Shown here: positions 45,345 through 58,643 of the stretch, in pieces | Layout of the letters: every line of letters starts with the position of its first letter | Numbering within the stretch: position 1 is the first letter of the stretch | Assembly (NCBI GenBank): GCA_022036555.1 | Contig: CM039123.1 | Span: 9,859,217 to 9,923,216 of the forward strand | DNA from: Microstegium vimineum | Lineage: Eukaryota > Streptophyta > Magnoliopsida > Poales > Poaceae | Length of the DNA stretch: 64,000 nucleotides | Direction: 5' to 3' | Program-made: the position numbers and the translations under genes | Notes under the pieces: generated by a model | Seen by the model: the letters and a program-made list of their open reading frames with translations, nothing else | What the model was told of the DNA's origin: nothing | Databases searched by the model: none

Positions 45345-48300
45345 TAATAATTACTGCATACAGGAAATAACTGTTGGGCCCAAAGCGACGCCATTTGATA
45401 CTGCAAATCTCTCCAGTCTGGAGTAGTACGTAGTAGAGAGATTAGGTTGGCGTGAGAAGCAGATCAGGCCAATCGCAAAAGAGGAAACACAAAGATCGAG
45501 CAGAACAGAGCAGAGCAGGTCCGTCGATCCAATCAACAGGGAATCCTGTTGTTGCCCGTACTAGTAGTACAAGATATCTTTCCCCAATTTTTTGTTTCAA
45601 GAAAAATCACTCACTCACTCACTCGCATGTGGCCCCTCCCCTCCGGCCCGCATTAGGAGTTACACTAGGACAGTAGTACTATGGTTGGTTGATGGGTTCA
45701 ACAGCTCTGTTGAAGCGTCGTCGTCATAGCAGCCTTGTCCCCGGCCTGGTCTGTCTCCGCCGGCGGCCGGCCACTGCTGCACTGGTGCATGCAGGAGCTA
45801 GCTCCCACGCCGTCGTTTTGATTCCTCGATCAGTCCCAGCCCCAGCCGACTCGATCGCGCTCGTACGATTTGGTTGGTCTACAGCGATGTTGGTCGCGCG
45901 CGCTAAACTAATTGCATGCCAATGCCATGCAGCACATCGATTTGGTCGTTGGTTCCTGCCGGCAGGTAGCCATGATCGATCGATCGTCTCCCAACCTCAG
46001 CTTGCATGCATGCTTGCTTGTCTGCTTTTAGTTCGGAATCATTAGGGACTCAGGAGTAGGTGTTGTTTGAGAAAGTCTACGTGACACAGTATCGTCGGCC
46101 GAGTCTAGACGTGTAGTACGTACAATGCCACGAGCTGATAAAGCGTACTACGTACACAGTAGTGTAGTACTTACCTCTCTGGAAAACTTCGGTGTATCAT
46201 GAGTTTCCTCTGAATGAATCCAAAGGTTGTCCTTTTTTTTTCCTCTCTTCTTTATGATGACCTCTGTGAGGGCGAGACTGCCGACAAGCTTTCATCCCGG
46301 ACCGGGCCCTTTCCCTTTGATGGAGGTCGGAGGACTTCACTGTGGCAATGTCCACTTTTTCCTGCGAATAGTTACTCGAGTCAGTCAAGGGAGGTACAGT
46401 ACAGGTACCCCGGTTTTACTTTTAGAGGCCAGTAGTAGTTGTTATGGCGGATTAATCGCGGCCGGCGTGGGCAAACAGGCTGCACCGGTACGACGCACGG
46501 GCGCACGACGGCGACGGCGACGCGACACGGCATTCATGCAATGCAAATGCAGCCCGCTGGTCCTAAGCTAGTAGAGACAGAGACGACGGCGGGTCAATCA
46601 ATAACCCCACCGCCGTGGCGTCACGCACGCACGTACGCGCCCGCCGCTAGCTGCCTGCGACTGCACGCGAGCGCACCGCCGCCATGCGCATCCGCCGCGC
46701 GCGGCCACCGTGCACGACGAGCAAATGGGACGGCCTGGAGGAGCCGCGCTGCCGCGTCCGTAGCGCGCAGTTGCAGCCATCGTTCGTCCGGTGGCTATCT
46801 GGTCCTGTCCTGTCCTTTTTTTTTTTTTGACAACAACAACTGGTCCTGCCTGTCCTGTTGTCCGGACCCCGGAGAGTAGGGCTGCCCCGGCCGGGGATGC
46901 ATGGCCCTACTGAATAATTGCCGATTAAGGGGAAAGTTTTAGGTGATTACTATTGAGTAGTGTTTTTATGAAAAGGTGATAGAAAGGATATAGCTCCAGC
47001 CGTGCAACATCCGTGGATGGGATAGAAGAACGAGCCTCACAGATCCGGTAATATAAGGCGCTGCTCTAGTGCTTGGTGCATGCATTATATTGGTGCCTCT
47101 ACCGACAGTGGTGTTTCTGTCGGTTACAGTAATAATGTTAGCCTCTGCCTTTAGCTTTCCTTGTCCAATTCACCAACATGCTCGCCACGTAGTCACCCAC
47201 GTATGTACCCGTCGTGCTCGACGAGACTGTGGTTATGGCTGGCCACTAGTGCTATGTGAGAATGCATATTCCGGGCATTGTTTGTGTCAGGACGAGAGTG
47301 ACAGGCCGGGCAGGTCCTACGCTTTTTTCGTTCTACTGTACTGTATTTGCGAGAGTGCTCGTATATGCACGTACAGTAGTTACCACGTCGAACTGTGTCA
47401 ACTGCGTGGACACGGGGTTGCGAAAGAGCCGCACGCAGCACGTTCATTTGGTAGTGTCGTAGTGTAGGTGTAGCCTCTCCTCCTTTTTCCCTTCTTTTTT
47501 GCCATGTGATCGACCAACGGCGACGAGCGCTTGCGTCCACCCGCTTTGCGCGCTTTGGTCCGATCCGCTGAGGCATCGGTTAGCGAGGGGAGTTGGGTAA
47601 CTTGACGAAGAATCAAGGCATCTCGGCACATCGGAGACTGAACCACCCCTCGGCCCTGCTGAAAATTGCCCACCATCTACTCCTAATCCGCAAGGAGTCT
47701 TTCAGCTCCTGCCTCTTGCCCATGCGGTGCGGCATATATATTCCATCCAATGAATTTTAGTTCCTGCCAAAATAGAAAATCGCCTTTTTATCCGGTGAGT
47801 GCTATATATATCGATCAGCATTCAACAAATAAGCTTCCTTTTCACAATATAAATGATTAGTGCCCCCATCACCTTTATTATTCAATCCTTTGGTCCATAG
47901 CCTTGTTGTTGTTGGGATGTTGCACTAATCAATAAAGTTCAACTACTACTGTATTATTATTGTATTGTTATATTCACTTTCCAAAGAATAAAAGACGATT
48001 GATAGACGGTTCTCATTTGTGCTTAGAATTTAGAGCGCATACAACGTACCGTTTTGAGTTGTCTCTATGTCACACAGCGTGCAAAAAAGACCGCTCATGG
48101 GCTAGGAATAGGTCGAGGCCGTGCTCCAAGGCCAAATCGACGATGCCCTCCCGTTGAACTATGAGTTGTCATCGATGTGGCCTGATGTGGTGCTTCGCGC
48201 ATCAAGTCGTGGTCAGGTGTGGAGGGGGGAACTCTCCTCGAGTTCTACAACCGCCAATCTCACAGTGAGTCCAACGGATGAGACATCATCGGCCACAAAG

Positions 48301-51300
48301 CCGCAAGATCTATCGTCATCACCTCGAAGAACAACAACAACAAGCTAGAACGGCCCATGGCCATAGCGAAGACCAAGGTTGTCCAGTAGTTGGTGTCATC
48401 GACGTTTGCGACAAACAATAATGTATTGTTGTCGTCCGAGCCTATGACGCCCACTAGAAGAACCAATATTTTTTACTATGCACAGTGATGTCATGAACAT
48501 AGTGGCGGCAAGAGCTGCCAACCCGCCCATCGGAGCATGGGCGGATCTAGCGTGGGTGCACAAGTCCCCCTACCTAGCTGGATTCCATGGAGTGTGGAAG
48601 TGAAAAGAGAAGAGTGAAGGAAATGAAAGAGAAGAGGGGGTTGAAGGAATAAGAAGAGGATGGAGCAACCCCTACACATTAACTCTGTATCTGCCCCAAC
48701 GCTATTGTTCTTGATTGTATGGTAGGTGTTGGAGAAAATTTCCATGAAGTTTTCTATAAGTTTATTTTTGGAGATGCATGTATGGAGTCCAATTGGAAAC
48801 AATCATGGCTACATATTGTTGTTCTAGGCCTTAACCTTTGAACATCGAGCTCTCGCATCTAAAGAGTTTGGTGCAGAGAAATGCGAAAGGAAGCAGATGA
48901 AATGGCTCACCAGAGCCATGGTCCCATTATCTCCCCCCCCCCCCTCTCTTATAAACCCACTCAGTACTCTATTTTTTACACGTACGTAGTGTTAAAACCC
49001 AAAAAAGTGTCCTTCTACCTACCCTCGAGCCAGGGCATATTCCTACAACCTAGGGCACATCTTGTCCCAAACGCGTCGACCTCCCTTAGGTGCGAGCTCC
49101 CCTGAGCATCACCTGTTGTAGTGCCGACTCGGAGCCGTGGGGGACCATGTTGTCTTTCGGGAGTCCTTCCGCTCACACTAGCTCGAATCGCTTGATTGCT
49201 TCCGCCCATTCGTTCTCCAGGCAAAAACCACTGAGAGCCCTCCTAAAATGAAAAAGGCACGCCAAGAGAACGAATAGACAAATGTGTGAGGCGCGTGCCA
49301 AACAAGAAAGATTTTCTCGCTTTTCAACCAATGGACGAAGACCACCACCGAGTACTTCTCCGCAACAAGAGTGACACGCCCAAGAACAAGTAGATATTGT
49401 GATATGTGCTTTCCGAACCAAAATGACTTTCATGCTTCCCGGCGAGCCTTCGTCCACTTCACTTAGAAAAAGGTGGTAGCGAACTTCGAATTAAGTCGTC
49501 GAGGGCGACATGGGATGCTCAACAAGCGGGTTGTCCCCCCAAACACTTATAAATATTAAATAATTTGCAAACGGTTAAACATACAATGTACGAGTTGTTT
49601 ATGTGTTAATTATAAAAACTTATGATTAATCTCTTTGTGCTGTGCAAGCCTTTTGCCGTTTTGTTTGTCCCATCTCTTTTCCTTTAGAAAACCACAATAA
49701 TGGGGCAGCTCCATATTTATGTAGAGTACTTAACAACAAAAGAATGCGACTTTTTCGGGTGCACATGACCCATATTTTCACATTTTACCGTAGAACAAAA
49801 TAAAGGCGAAAAAGTAAAAGCAGAGGGCGTGGATTTTTTTGGAATCTTTCATCGTTGGGGCTGGCGTGTAGCAGCTGCAGTCATGTAGAGGCAGTCAGTG
49901 GAAGTAGTTCCTGCCAGCCCAACGGTCACTTTTCCAACCGGCACCTGGTGGGTCCTACCCGCTTTTTGTACTGGCTGTTGAGCTTTGAGTGCTCTCTCTC
50001 CCTCGATCTTAATTTCATATTATTTTCTGCATTTCGTATTCTCGTGATTGTTATTTGGAAAAGGATGGTTCACCGACAATAATCCACCCTTTGACAAAAA
50101 ATCTGGCGATCTGCTGTTGGCGTGGTAGTTGCAGAGAATGGATTCGGAAATGTTCGTGTACGATAGCACGAGGACAGACAAAAGACAGAAGGGGGCTGTC
50201 AGGGTTTTGTTAGGAGTAGGTGCATATATATTATTAAGTGGTTATGTCAGGCCATTCTGCAAGGCATTTTGTTTACAACGCAAGATATTTTATATCTTAT
50301 GATTATTATTAGAGATAGTAAGCAAGTTAAGTACTCCATACGTTTAAGAAATGATGCAAATTATATGTTCCATCAAAGTCGACTAACTAAAGTTTGACTG
50401 AGTTTTCGCAAAAGGTATTAAAATTGAAAATCCCAAATAGGTACATTATGAAAATATATTTCAGAATAAGTCTAATAATTATTATTTAGTATGATAAACC
50501 TTAATATCTTCCTATATAAATTCATCTAACCTTAAGATAGTTTGTCTGCTTCTAATCTGCAGCACAGGCACATCTGGATGAGTTATTTTAAATTTACACA
50601 TGTTTAAATAAACTCGGAGAATTCTGAAAGGACGTCAGACAGCCGTCACGCAAAAAGCTTTTGAATTATGAAATGAATTAGTGCAAGTGGGAGTGATTTG
50701 ATGATCCCTTTTGGCGCACATGCAACTGTTCCACTAAGTAGAATAGAAAATGAACCCATGACATAAGGCTTATACTATGTGAAATTAAAACACTGCAAAA
50801 AAATGTATTTAACCAGTTTTAGGAAACTGGAATCCCATGTGAATTTCGGAACAGAAATACGGAGTACGTGGCGGTAGTAGGACTGAACCGAGCTAGGCCG
50901 AGGCCCGAGGGTGGGGCACGTTTGAGAGCTGAAACTGGAAACCGTGGGTGTGCTGCGCGTGGCATCGTCGGCATTGAAGGCGTGCGTGAGCTGGCAGCAA
51001 ATTTATGGCCCTCCACCTCTGCACGCACCGCAAGGAATTCGCCAGCGCACCAAACGAGACTGCACAGCGTCCGCAGGCACGGAACAAACAGTTTTTTTTG
51101 TCTCGGACGGATCCACATGCCGCCTTTTCCATTTGCACAGCGTGCAGGTGACCTGTTTCCAAACGTTAGGACTCTCCGCAAAAAGGAAGACATCAGCATC
51201 ATAGTCCAGGCTTGTCCAGCGTCTTCCTTCTCCGTGCATGGTGCATCGTTGCCAAGGCCTATTGTCGGTAGTACTAGCTCGGCCGGGGCACGTCAACAAC

Positions 51301-54300
51301 TAATCATCCGATCGAGCACAGCAGAGCGGATATGGTCTGATTGGACTGGAAACATGCCACGGTCTCGAAAAGATGCCAAAAAGACTGCCGGCAGGCCGTG
51401 GTATCCACTATCCAGCTCAACCCTCCTTTCCATATCGCCCCGTCACGTTGCCAAGGCCGGCAATCGCAGGCCGCTGGCCCGCAGCAGCCCCTCCTCCCAA
51501 GTCCCAAGTGGCGCGATCCAGGCGCCACGGCGTCGGCGCTGCCGCTGCCGCTGCCTGCCATGGACGGACGGGGCACCGGTTCAGTCCTCCACCTGCTCTC
51601 CGTCCTGCTCATCAGCTTCAACACTGCGGCGGGGCCGCGGGCAGCGCTCGCCGATCGCATCGGGCGGCCTGCCTCTCTCGGCCTTCCCCCCGCGATCATT
51701 CACGCCTACGGAGTATAGTGCGATCTCGCAGCTGGATCTGGCTGGATGGACCGTGCGAGCGTGCCAGGCAGCAGTCAACTCCGGGGATAAAACTGTGCCG
51801 GGCTGCCTGCCTGTTGTTGTCGGTTTTTTTTCTCTCTCCTTTTCCGGACCTGATGACTGATGAGGCCGGACCCGTGGCACGCCGTAAACCACGTGCTCGC
51901 GCTGGCAGACTGGCTACTGTACTCGACGGTCAAGATGTGACGTACTAGTACAGAAGTGGATGGTAACAAATGCGGCCGGGTCCGACTCCGATCCGGACAT
52001 TTCACATCCACAATGAAAAAAAGGTCAATGCAAGCAGAGAGGAAATTTATACACTTGCAGCATTGTCGCAGTAAGCACTGAACAGCAGAGAAGGAGCGTG
52101 GCAGCCAAGGGGCAGGTCCTTTTTTCCCGTTCCCGTTACGATTATTGTTTCGCTGGCCTGGCTGGCCACATATTCATGACCTTTTCTTTCACCAAAGGGA
52201 TTAGCCAAAGCCCAAAGGCACGCCCCCACGGTTTCTTTCGCGAAAGTTGACAGTGAACCGCTCGCATCGATTGCTCCGGCCTTTTTTTTTTTTGCCGTCT
52301 CACGCAGATCGATCGACGATGAGAAGGTGACATGTTGCTGTTGCTTTCGTTGGCGATCAGCTGCTGCTGCTGATCATCCCCAATCCCAAATGGAGGTCGA
52401 CGCAGCAGTCTTTTGTTACGCTGCTGCTGAATTAGCCTTGCGGCTGAATTTTCACGCCCTTTTTTCCCCCTCTCTTGCTTCCCTGGAAAGCGTCGGCCAT
52501 GCACATGCTTTCTGCCAAACGTCGTCGTCGTCGGCCGTAGCACTAAGCACACAATAGTTGAGTGGCTTACCAGACCAGTAGGACGTTGGTATCACGGTTG
52601 GCAAAAAAAAAAAAAAAAAAAAAAAAAACTCGCTCAGATGGCTGGGAAGCATGAGCTACCGGCCGGGCCTTCTCTTTATCGATCTGCTTCAGTTCGTCGT
52701 AGTGCTTGTCAATGGATGCATGGGAATGTAGCTTGAGAGATCAATCAAGACACATAAAAAAAATTTGCACACCCTTTTCCTTATATATATATAATAATGT
52801 TCTTGTGGCTTTATGCAGAGCTGCAGTTGATCTGCCTAGCTAGCTTGCCGCCAAGGTACGGAACCGCTCACGCGCGCTGTCACGCGTAGCAAGCTTGCGG
52901 CTGGAGTTTCTGCATTCCAAGCAGATCGAGTGAAGAGAAGAAAAGGCGAGGTACGGTGGAGAGATCTGATCTGAGAGTATCGATCGACCTGTGCTTGCGC
53001 TTGCTCACCCCGCCCGGCATCATGTGCCACTCGTTCCATTTGGTGGTGGTTTTCAGGCTTTTTAGCTCGCCCGGCCCTGCCTGTCGGAGAAGACAACATT
53101 GCGTATTTGCAGTGCAGTGTGTTCCGGCCGGGACCGGTTAAAAACTGCAGAACGAAACTTCCGCTCTGTCTGACAACCTGCCAATGCAATGCAATGCAAT
53201 GCATGATGGGTAAACCTGCCATTCCTGAACCCTTCTGATTAAATGCTTCCCGGTTGTAAAGGTGAATGGTGGTTGGGATTACTGTACTGTGTAGTACCAT
53301 TCTGAAGAGAAAATTTTCTGTACTGTTTACGAATTGGCTTTAAAACTGGAGCACAGGGAGGGTAGCCAGAAGTATAGGTACTAGCAACGCGAATCGCTGC
53401 TAAGAAGTTTAACTTTCCTTCTGCCAGGATCAATCAAAAAGGTTAAATTAAATTGGAGCACAGGAAGAGAGTAGGTAGCTGATTGAAATTCAGTCCTAAC
53501 AACAGCAGTAAAAACCAATCCCTGCTAAGTTCGTATGCATCGCTTTAACTGCAAGGAAACTTATTAGGAAAAGTGTGTCTTTTGTGTGGCGTGAGAGTGA
53601 ACAGTGGTAGTAGTAGTCAAGAAGCTGTGTGCTGGAACAGTAGCTCGGGAAAAAAAAGTGTGTAGTGTGGTAGATGGTCCTCTTTGTTAAAGAGAGAGAT
53701 TTAGAGTTGTGCAGTGATGAGCTGGTGGTGCAGGAGACTGGGCTTAGAAGGTATGGCAGGGCAGGGCAGGCGCAGGAGGAAAGAGTATGGATTCTGCGGT
53801 TACATTTTTGCCAAGATGGGCAAGATGTTCATTTCAAGATGGCGATTACACTTACGCTGGCTGTTTCTTTGGAAAATGAAGGTTTCTAGCTCACTGAAGC
53901 TAACCATGTCTCCGTGTGAGGACAATGTGCCACGCTACTGTCATCGCCCATCGACGCAAGCCGGAGCGCAACAACAGCTGCGAGAAACGCTAAGCACAGA
54001 GACGGACTGATCGAGACTAGGCCGCTGAATTCAACATTGTCGGTTAGGTGAGGGCTCTCTCTCTCTCTCTCTCGTACGGATCCGTGACGTCTTTTTCACC
54101 TTCGTCAGATTTGAAACGCCACACGGAAGAACGGTGCACTGGATGGGGGCGATCATCGGGGGATTTTGGCCCTTGGCACGTGTCCATAGCAGCGCATCAT
54201 TAGACACGACTTTTTGTGCTTGTTTTATGCGTGGTATATCGTCGTGGATAGCGCTTGTGGCCAGCAGGGTATGGGTCTATGGACACGGCCACACGGGAAG

Positions 54301-54652
54301 AGGAATATGATGTTTCTCGGCTGTGGACAGTGACGGCAATTGATAGGCACCATATAATCGTACTATGGAGCAAACATATAAATACAATAAAAGAAAAAAA
54401 AAAGAACAGATAACGTTTTAGAGGAAAGCTGTCAATTAGAACCATTTAGGCCCATTATAAATGTGGTTGTTTTCAGGCCGAGGCCCATATTCTAGTTTGC
54501 TGGGTCATGTCAACTTCGTCGTCCTCTCCGCGGCCCACAGACAAGGACACGGTGTTTCCTTGTTGACTGTCTCGATTCTGTTGACATTGCCAAAGCGGCC
54601 GGGTCGAGGAGGCTTCCGAGCTCCGATCCCTCTCCCAACGCCGGAGGAGGAG
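45345..54652. other. 9.3-kb stretch without a gene I can support
   Basis: Composition alternates between GC-rich (45640-47700, 50850-53200) and AT-rich blocks. The longest open frame, 330 codons at 50868-51860 (+), is Arg/Ser/Pro-rich, overlaps open frames on both strands and has no domain. Simple repeats include TCAC units near 45607-45625, a C run near 48931, a run of about 26 A from about 52603, AATGC units near 53183-53203 and CT units at 54054-54073. The right end is the promoter of the cytochrome b561 gene. Low-copy regulatory or lncRNA sequence cannot be excluded. Confidence 0.5.
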
Positions 54653-57633
54653 ATGGCCGTGCCGGCGCCCGCGAAGATGGCGCGCTTGCTCGCGGCCTCC
54701 GCGGCGGTGCTCGTGCTGCTGTGGTGTGTCCATTTCCGCGGTGGGCTCTCCCTCGGGTCCCCCACCAACAAGGGCCTCATCTTCAACGTAAGACTATTTC
54801 TCCCTCTCCCATTTCTTCACGTGGGAGTAGGCAGGTAGCATTCGATCCCATGGTCGTAATCTCGTAGAGGTCCCAGGTTCCTTAGTTTGGTTGGAAATCT
54901 GATTGCCGTGAACCCATTCCCGCAAGGCGAACGGGGATCTGCTGTGGTCGTACTCTTTTGGTTCAACTTCAACCCGCACGGCACCACTGTGGGGATCGAC
55001 CGGCTTTAATGCCACATGGCGGTTCATGGCTGCGTCGTTGCTTTTTCTGTAACTTGCTGTGCTGTGCTGTGCTGTATCACTGCTTGCTTGGCTCTAGTGC
55101 CTAGTGGCCCTGGCCTATGTCAATCAAGCGTTGTAGTGTGCTCGAGTAGGTTTCAGCCTTTCAGGTGTTTGGAAATTGGAATCTAGATGTTTTGTTTCAC
55201 CATTTTGCCTAGCATTACTGCTCTCTGATTCTTTGCCAGCCAAACCCGATAGATGACATTTGTTTAGGTGTGATATCCAAGTGAAATCCTGACTCTGGTT
55301 CGCTTGTTATCCTAACTCATATAATTTGATCAATTTAGATCTGCTTATATGTTTAAGAGTAATGATCTGTATATTTAAATCTGACCAATAACCAATTTGA
55401 CTAATTTTAGATCCTTTGTCAGACTACAATCTGAATTTGTTAGGACTAGCGATCTGTATATATCCCTATATATATAGAGTGTTTGGCACCAACACGAATG
55501 GGATTTATTGTTCTTATTCAGCTATAAGTTATTGAATTGAGTAGTAGTATATCAGGGTACATTGCGATGAGAATTGGAGCTTAAGCCCTTCAAAGTTGCA
55601 ACTCTACACTAAAAAAATCTCATGGACTTTATGAGGCCTGATGGTGTATAAATGTTTATTGCTTATGATTTCCATCCGGCATTGTTAAGTTCCTTAGGTT
55701 TCTTTTTAACCAAAGTTTGTTACTACTATTACTGAAAGCATACGATTTATTTTACAACCAATTTGCTTGGGGTAGCTTGCTGTGAAGTAACAGAGCACAT
55801 AAACAATATATGTACATTAGAGTTTAATTGCAAATTAATTAGGTTGGAAAAAATATGTGTACATTAGAGTTTAGATGAACTATGAGGAGGGGGGGGGGGG
55901 GGGGGGGGGGGGCATGAATCCTGAGGTCCAGAGTGTTCTCCAGGACATTGTGTAGCAAGGAAAGCTCTAGTTGAGGGCCGGTGCCTTAGCACTAAGGCAA
56001 TTAGGGCAGCAGTAAATTATTAGGCTGGGCTGTTTTGCCTTCACAAAAACCCAACGCATGGATCCGACATTGTAATTGGCCTGTTTTGTACCTTTATTAC
56101 TACAATGACGTGCAGGAGGCCATGCCCCCCACCCCCTCTCCCGCATCTCTTCGGTGCTGATGTATAAGTGAATTATTTTGTACAGAATCTCAGTCATGGA
56201 GTTTAAAATTTTGTTTTCTACCACCATCTTACTGACACCCCAGATTACCCAAATCAGTTACTGGGAATGAAATGAAAACCTAGTTCATTTTCTTCTCATC
56301 AATAGGAAGCCAAGAAACCAGAAATCATTCATTGAAATGGGAAATCCCTAGTTTTAATTTCAACAAAGAGGATCCTTAGACACATATGGTGTCACGGCTT
56401 GCCTTTTCCCCTCTTATGAAGGGTAAGGTTCTACTTAAAATGTCCTAATTCCTAATGTAATAAGCCAGGTCTGTGCAGGTGCATCCTGTGCTTATGGTAA
56501 TAGGATTCATCATCCTAGGGAGCGAAGGTATAGTACAAGTCCTTTTTTTTATTTACTCGATGATCTTTCCATCATGTGGCAGTATTAGACATTTGTTACC
56601 AAGCAGTTGCATTTGTATGCAGCCATAATGGGCTACAAAATATGGCCATGGAGTCATGATACAAACAAGATGGTTCACATGCTTCTTCATGCTGTTGCAC
56701 TCTTCCTGGGTTCTATTGGGATATATGCTGCCTTCAAATTCCACAATGAAAGTGGAATTGCTAATCTCTACAGCTTGCATTCGTGGGTTGGACTTGGAAC
56801 TATCTGCCTGTACGGTATACAGGTGATGTGCACAGACCATTTTTATTTTGTAACATTGTGAGCTATGAGGATAAAAAACCTTTTGACATGTGTAGCAATG
56901 CGAATAAGATTGGCATACTGCTTTATTCATCAAAATAGTGCTTTTCCACTATGTGCAACCCTTGCACTGCTGTAGTGCTATATGAGTATTTGTCAAAATA
57001 AATTGTTCAAACTTTGCAATGGAAACATTATATGAGAATGAAATATATATACGTCCAACCAAACTATTAGCATCGCAATGTAGGCTGCAAACCAAACATC
57101 TATAAAGTGAACTTCTTTACTTTCAGCTGAGCTAAGCATGCAATGTCCTGACCTCGTTCACATTGGGTGATGTAGCAATTGATTTTGCTACTATTATTTT
57201 TTTAAGATGTTTATGTTTATGTACAAGGATCAGTTCAGAATATTTTTTTTAAGATGTTTATGTTTATGTACAAGGACCAGTTCAGAATAAACTTGATCCT
57301 TAATGCATTGATTTCATATTGCAGTGGCTACTTGGTGTTACAACCTTCTTCTTCCCTGGTGCTTCGCCAACAGTCCGGCGCAGAATGCTCCCATGGCATA
57401 TCCGCGCTGGGCTTGTTGTCTACATTCTGGCACTGCTTGCTGCAGAGCTGGGGTTCCTGGAGAAGCTCACCTTCCTTCAGGCTGCCGGCCTCGGCAGGTA
57501 CAGCCCAGAAGCTCTGCTGGTGAACTTCACAGCTCTTCTGATCCTACTGCTTGGCGCTTCTGTTGTTCTGTATGTCACCGCTCCGATGCACAACGAGCAC
57601 GCGCATGGGTATTCAGCAGTGCTCAAGCCCTGA
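54653..57633 (+). CDS. CYB561: Cytochrome b561, ascorbate-dependent transmembrane electron carrier
   Basis: Four exons, 54653-54787, 56479-56527, 56623-56822 and 57325-57633, with GT-AG introns, encode 230 residues, the normal length for plant CYB561. The protein carries six membrane helices. Four heme-ligand histidines, His47 (VHPVLM), His80 (KMVHMLLH), His114 (SLHSWVG) and His153 (PWHIRAG), have the family spacing of 33, 34 and 39 residues. The enzyme passes electrons from cytosolic ascorbate across the tonoplast or another endomembrane to monodehydroascorbate or ferric chelates. The ATG at 54653 follows GGAGGAG; a second Met is at residue 9. It is convergent with the small gene at 58404. 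A probable poly(A) signal AATAAA lies at 57879-57884. Intron 1 (1691 bp) contains a G24 run. Confidence 0.95.
57195..57287 (+). repeat. 46-47-bp tandem duplication in intron 3 of the b561 gene
   Basis: Units 57195-57240 and 57241-57287 run TA, T7-8, AAGATGTTTATG through CAGTTCAGAA and differ by one substitution and one T. The second copy ends 37 bp before the acceptor of exon 4. Confidence 0.9.
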
Positions 57634-58403
57634 ACCACTGTACAGGCATCCAGCTTCATCTGTTCCAGATTTCCAGTTGGTGTATCCTTGTACGAGTAAG
57701 AACTAAATCCAATCAAATTTTGCCCTCTCGAATTATTGAGATATAATGTCTAGTTCAGTTCAGTGGCGTGTAAATGTGTAATACTGCAAAATGCATTTCC
57801 CTCTTAACAATAGGAGGAATACAAAGATGTACAGTGAGCTCTTTGGGCCTCTGCCCTGTCTCATTCAACCGATCTGCCAATAAAGCGTAGCGAAGAAGTA
57901 CACGGTGACCTGATTTACTGAAGTTTGTCCTAAATCAGATACGAATCCCTAGAACAATCCCACACCAAATGATCCATGCGATTTGTGAAACCCTAGTTAC
58001 TTGGTACTGCTTGATACGAACTTATGGTAGTACTTAACCGGGGTAAACATTTTTGTAATGTGCAATGACGCTACTAGCAACTTCTTTAACGACGGGACAG
58101 ACACAACGATGTACACTGGCATGTGAGAAGTGGTAACAAGACTCTTGTTCTATCTCTGCGAAACCTGGTGGCCAAAAAACTGGTGGATCGATGAGCTGAG
58201 CTGGTATTGCCCAAGGCAAAACGAATCGGTTGCACTAGTTACAAACCAAAACCTAGCACCAGTCAGTCAGTGACACGGCGAACGCTCCTCCACCAATAGC
58301 GATCCACGCGATTGTGCATGGGCATGACATGTCTGTTTGCATCGCCATTGCCTAGCTCGACCTCGACGCACGCAGCGGGACAACATACGCCTCTCCTAGA
58401 TAA

Positions 58404-58643
58404 TTAAGCCGAGAAGTAGCTGAGAACGGCGGCGTCCTCCCCTACTACGAGCCAGGCGGAGCCGCCACCGCTGACGTTCGTGTCGGCGCCATTGCCGCCG
58501 TCCACAGGCCGCTTGATGCCCTTCTCCGCCGCCCGCGCCTTCTCCTCCTCCCCGCTGCGTGCAGCCGCAGCCGCGGCGATCCGCGCGGCCCTCCTCTCGG
58601 CGCGCCGCTGCGCCACGTACTCCTCCGAGATGTACACGTCCAT
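58404..58643 (-). CDS. Small conserved-looking protein of unknown function (79 aa)
   Basis: A single exon from ATG (58641-58643) to TAA (58404-58406). The N-terminus MDVYISEEYVAQRRAERRAA and a C-terminus with a hydrophobic patch ending LSYFSA resemble, from memory, a family of short uncharacterised plant proteins that start MDVY..EEYV. An Ala-rich helix (IAAAAAARSGEEEKARAAEK) follows the basic segment. No known domain is visible. The upstream frame stays open to 59252, but the extra N-terminus is Arg/Pro-rich and GC-driven, so I start at the MDVY methionine. It lies tail-to-tail with the b561 gene. Confidence 0.6.
   Translation of the reverse strand: MDVYISEEYVAQRRAERRAARIAAAAAARSGEEEKARAAEKGIKRPVDGGNGADTNVSGGGSAWLVVGEDAAVLSYFSA

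Noticed and set aside
50331..50540. Possible sixth Stowaway MITE (TACTCCATACG start)
   Set aside because: The right inverted end and TA duplication could not be found.
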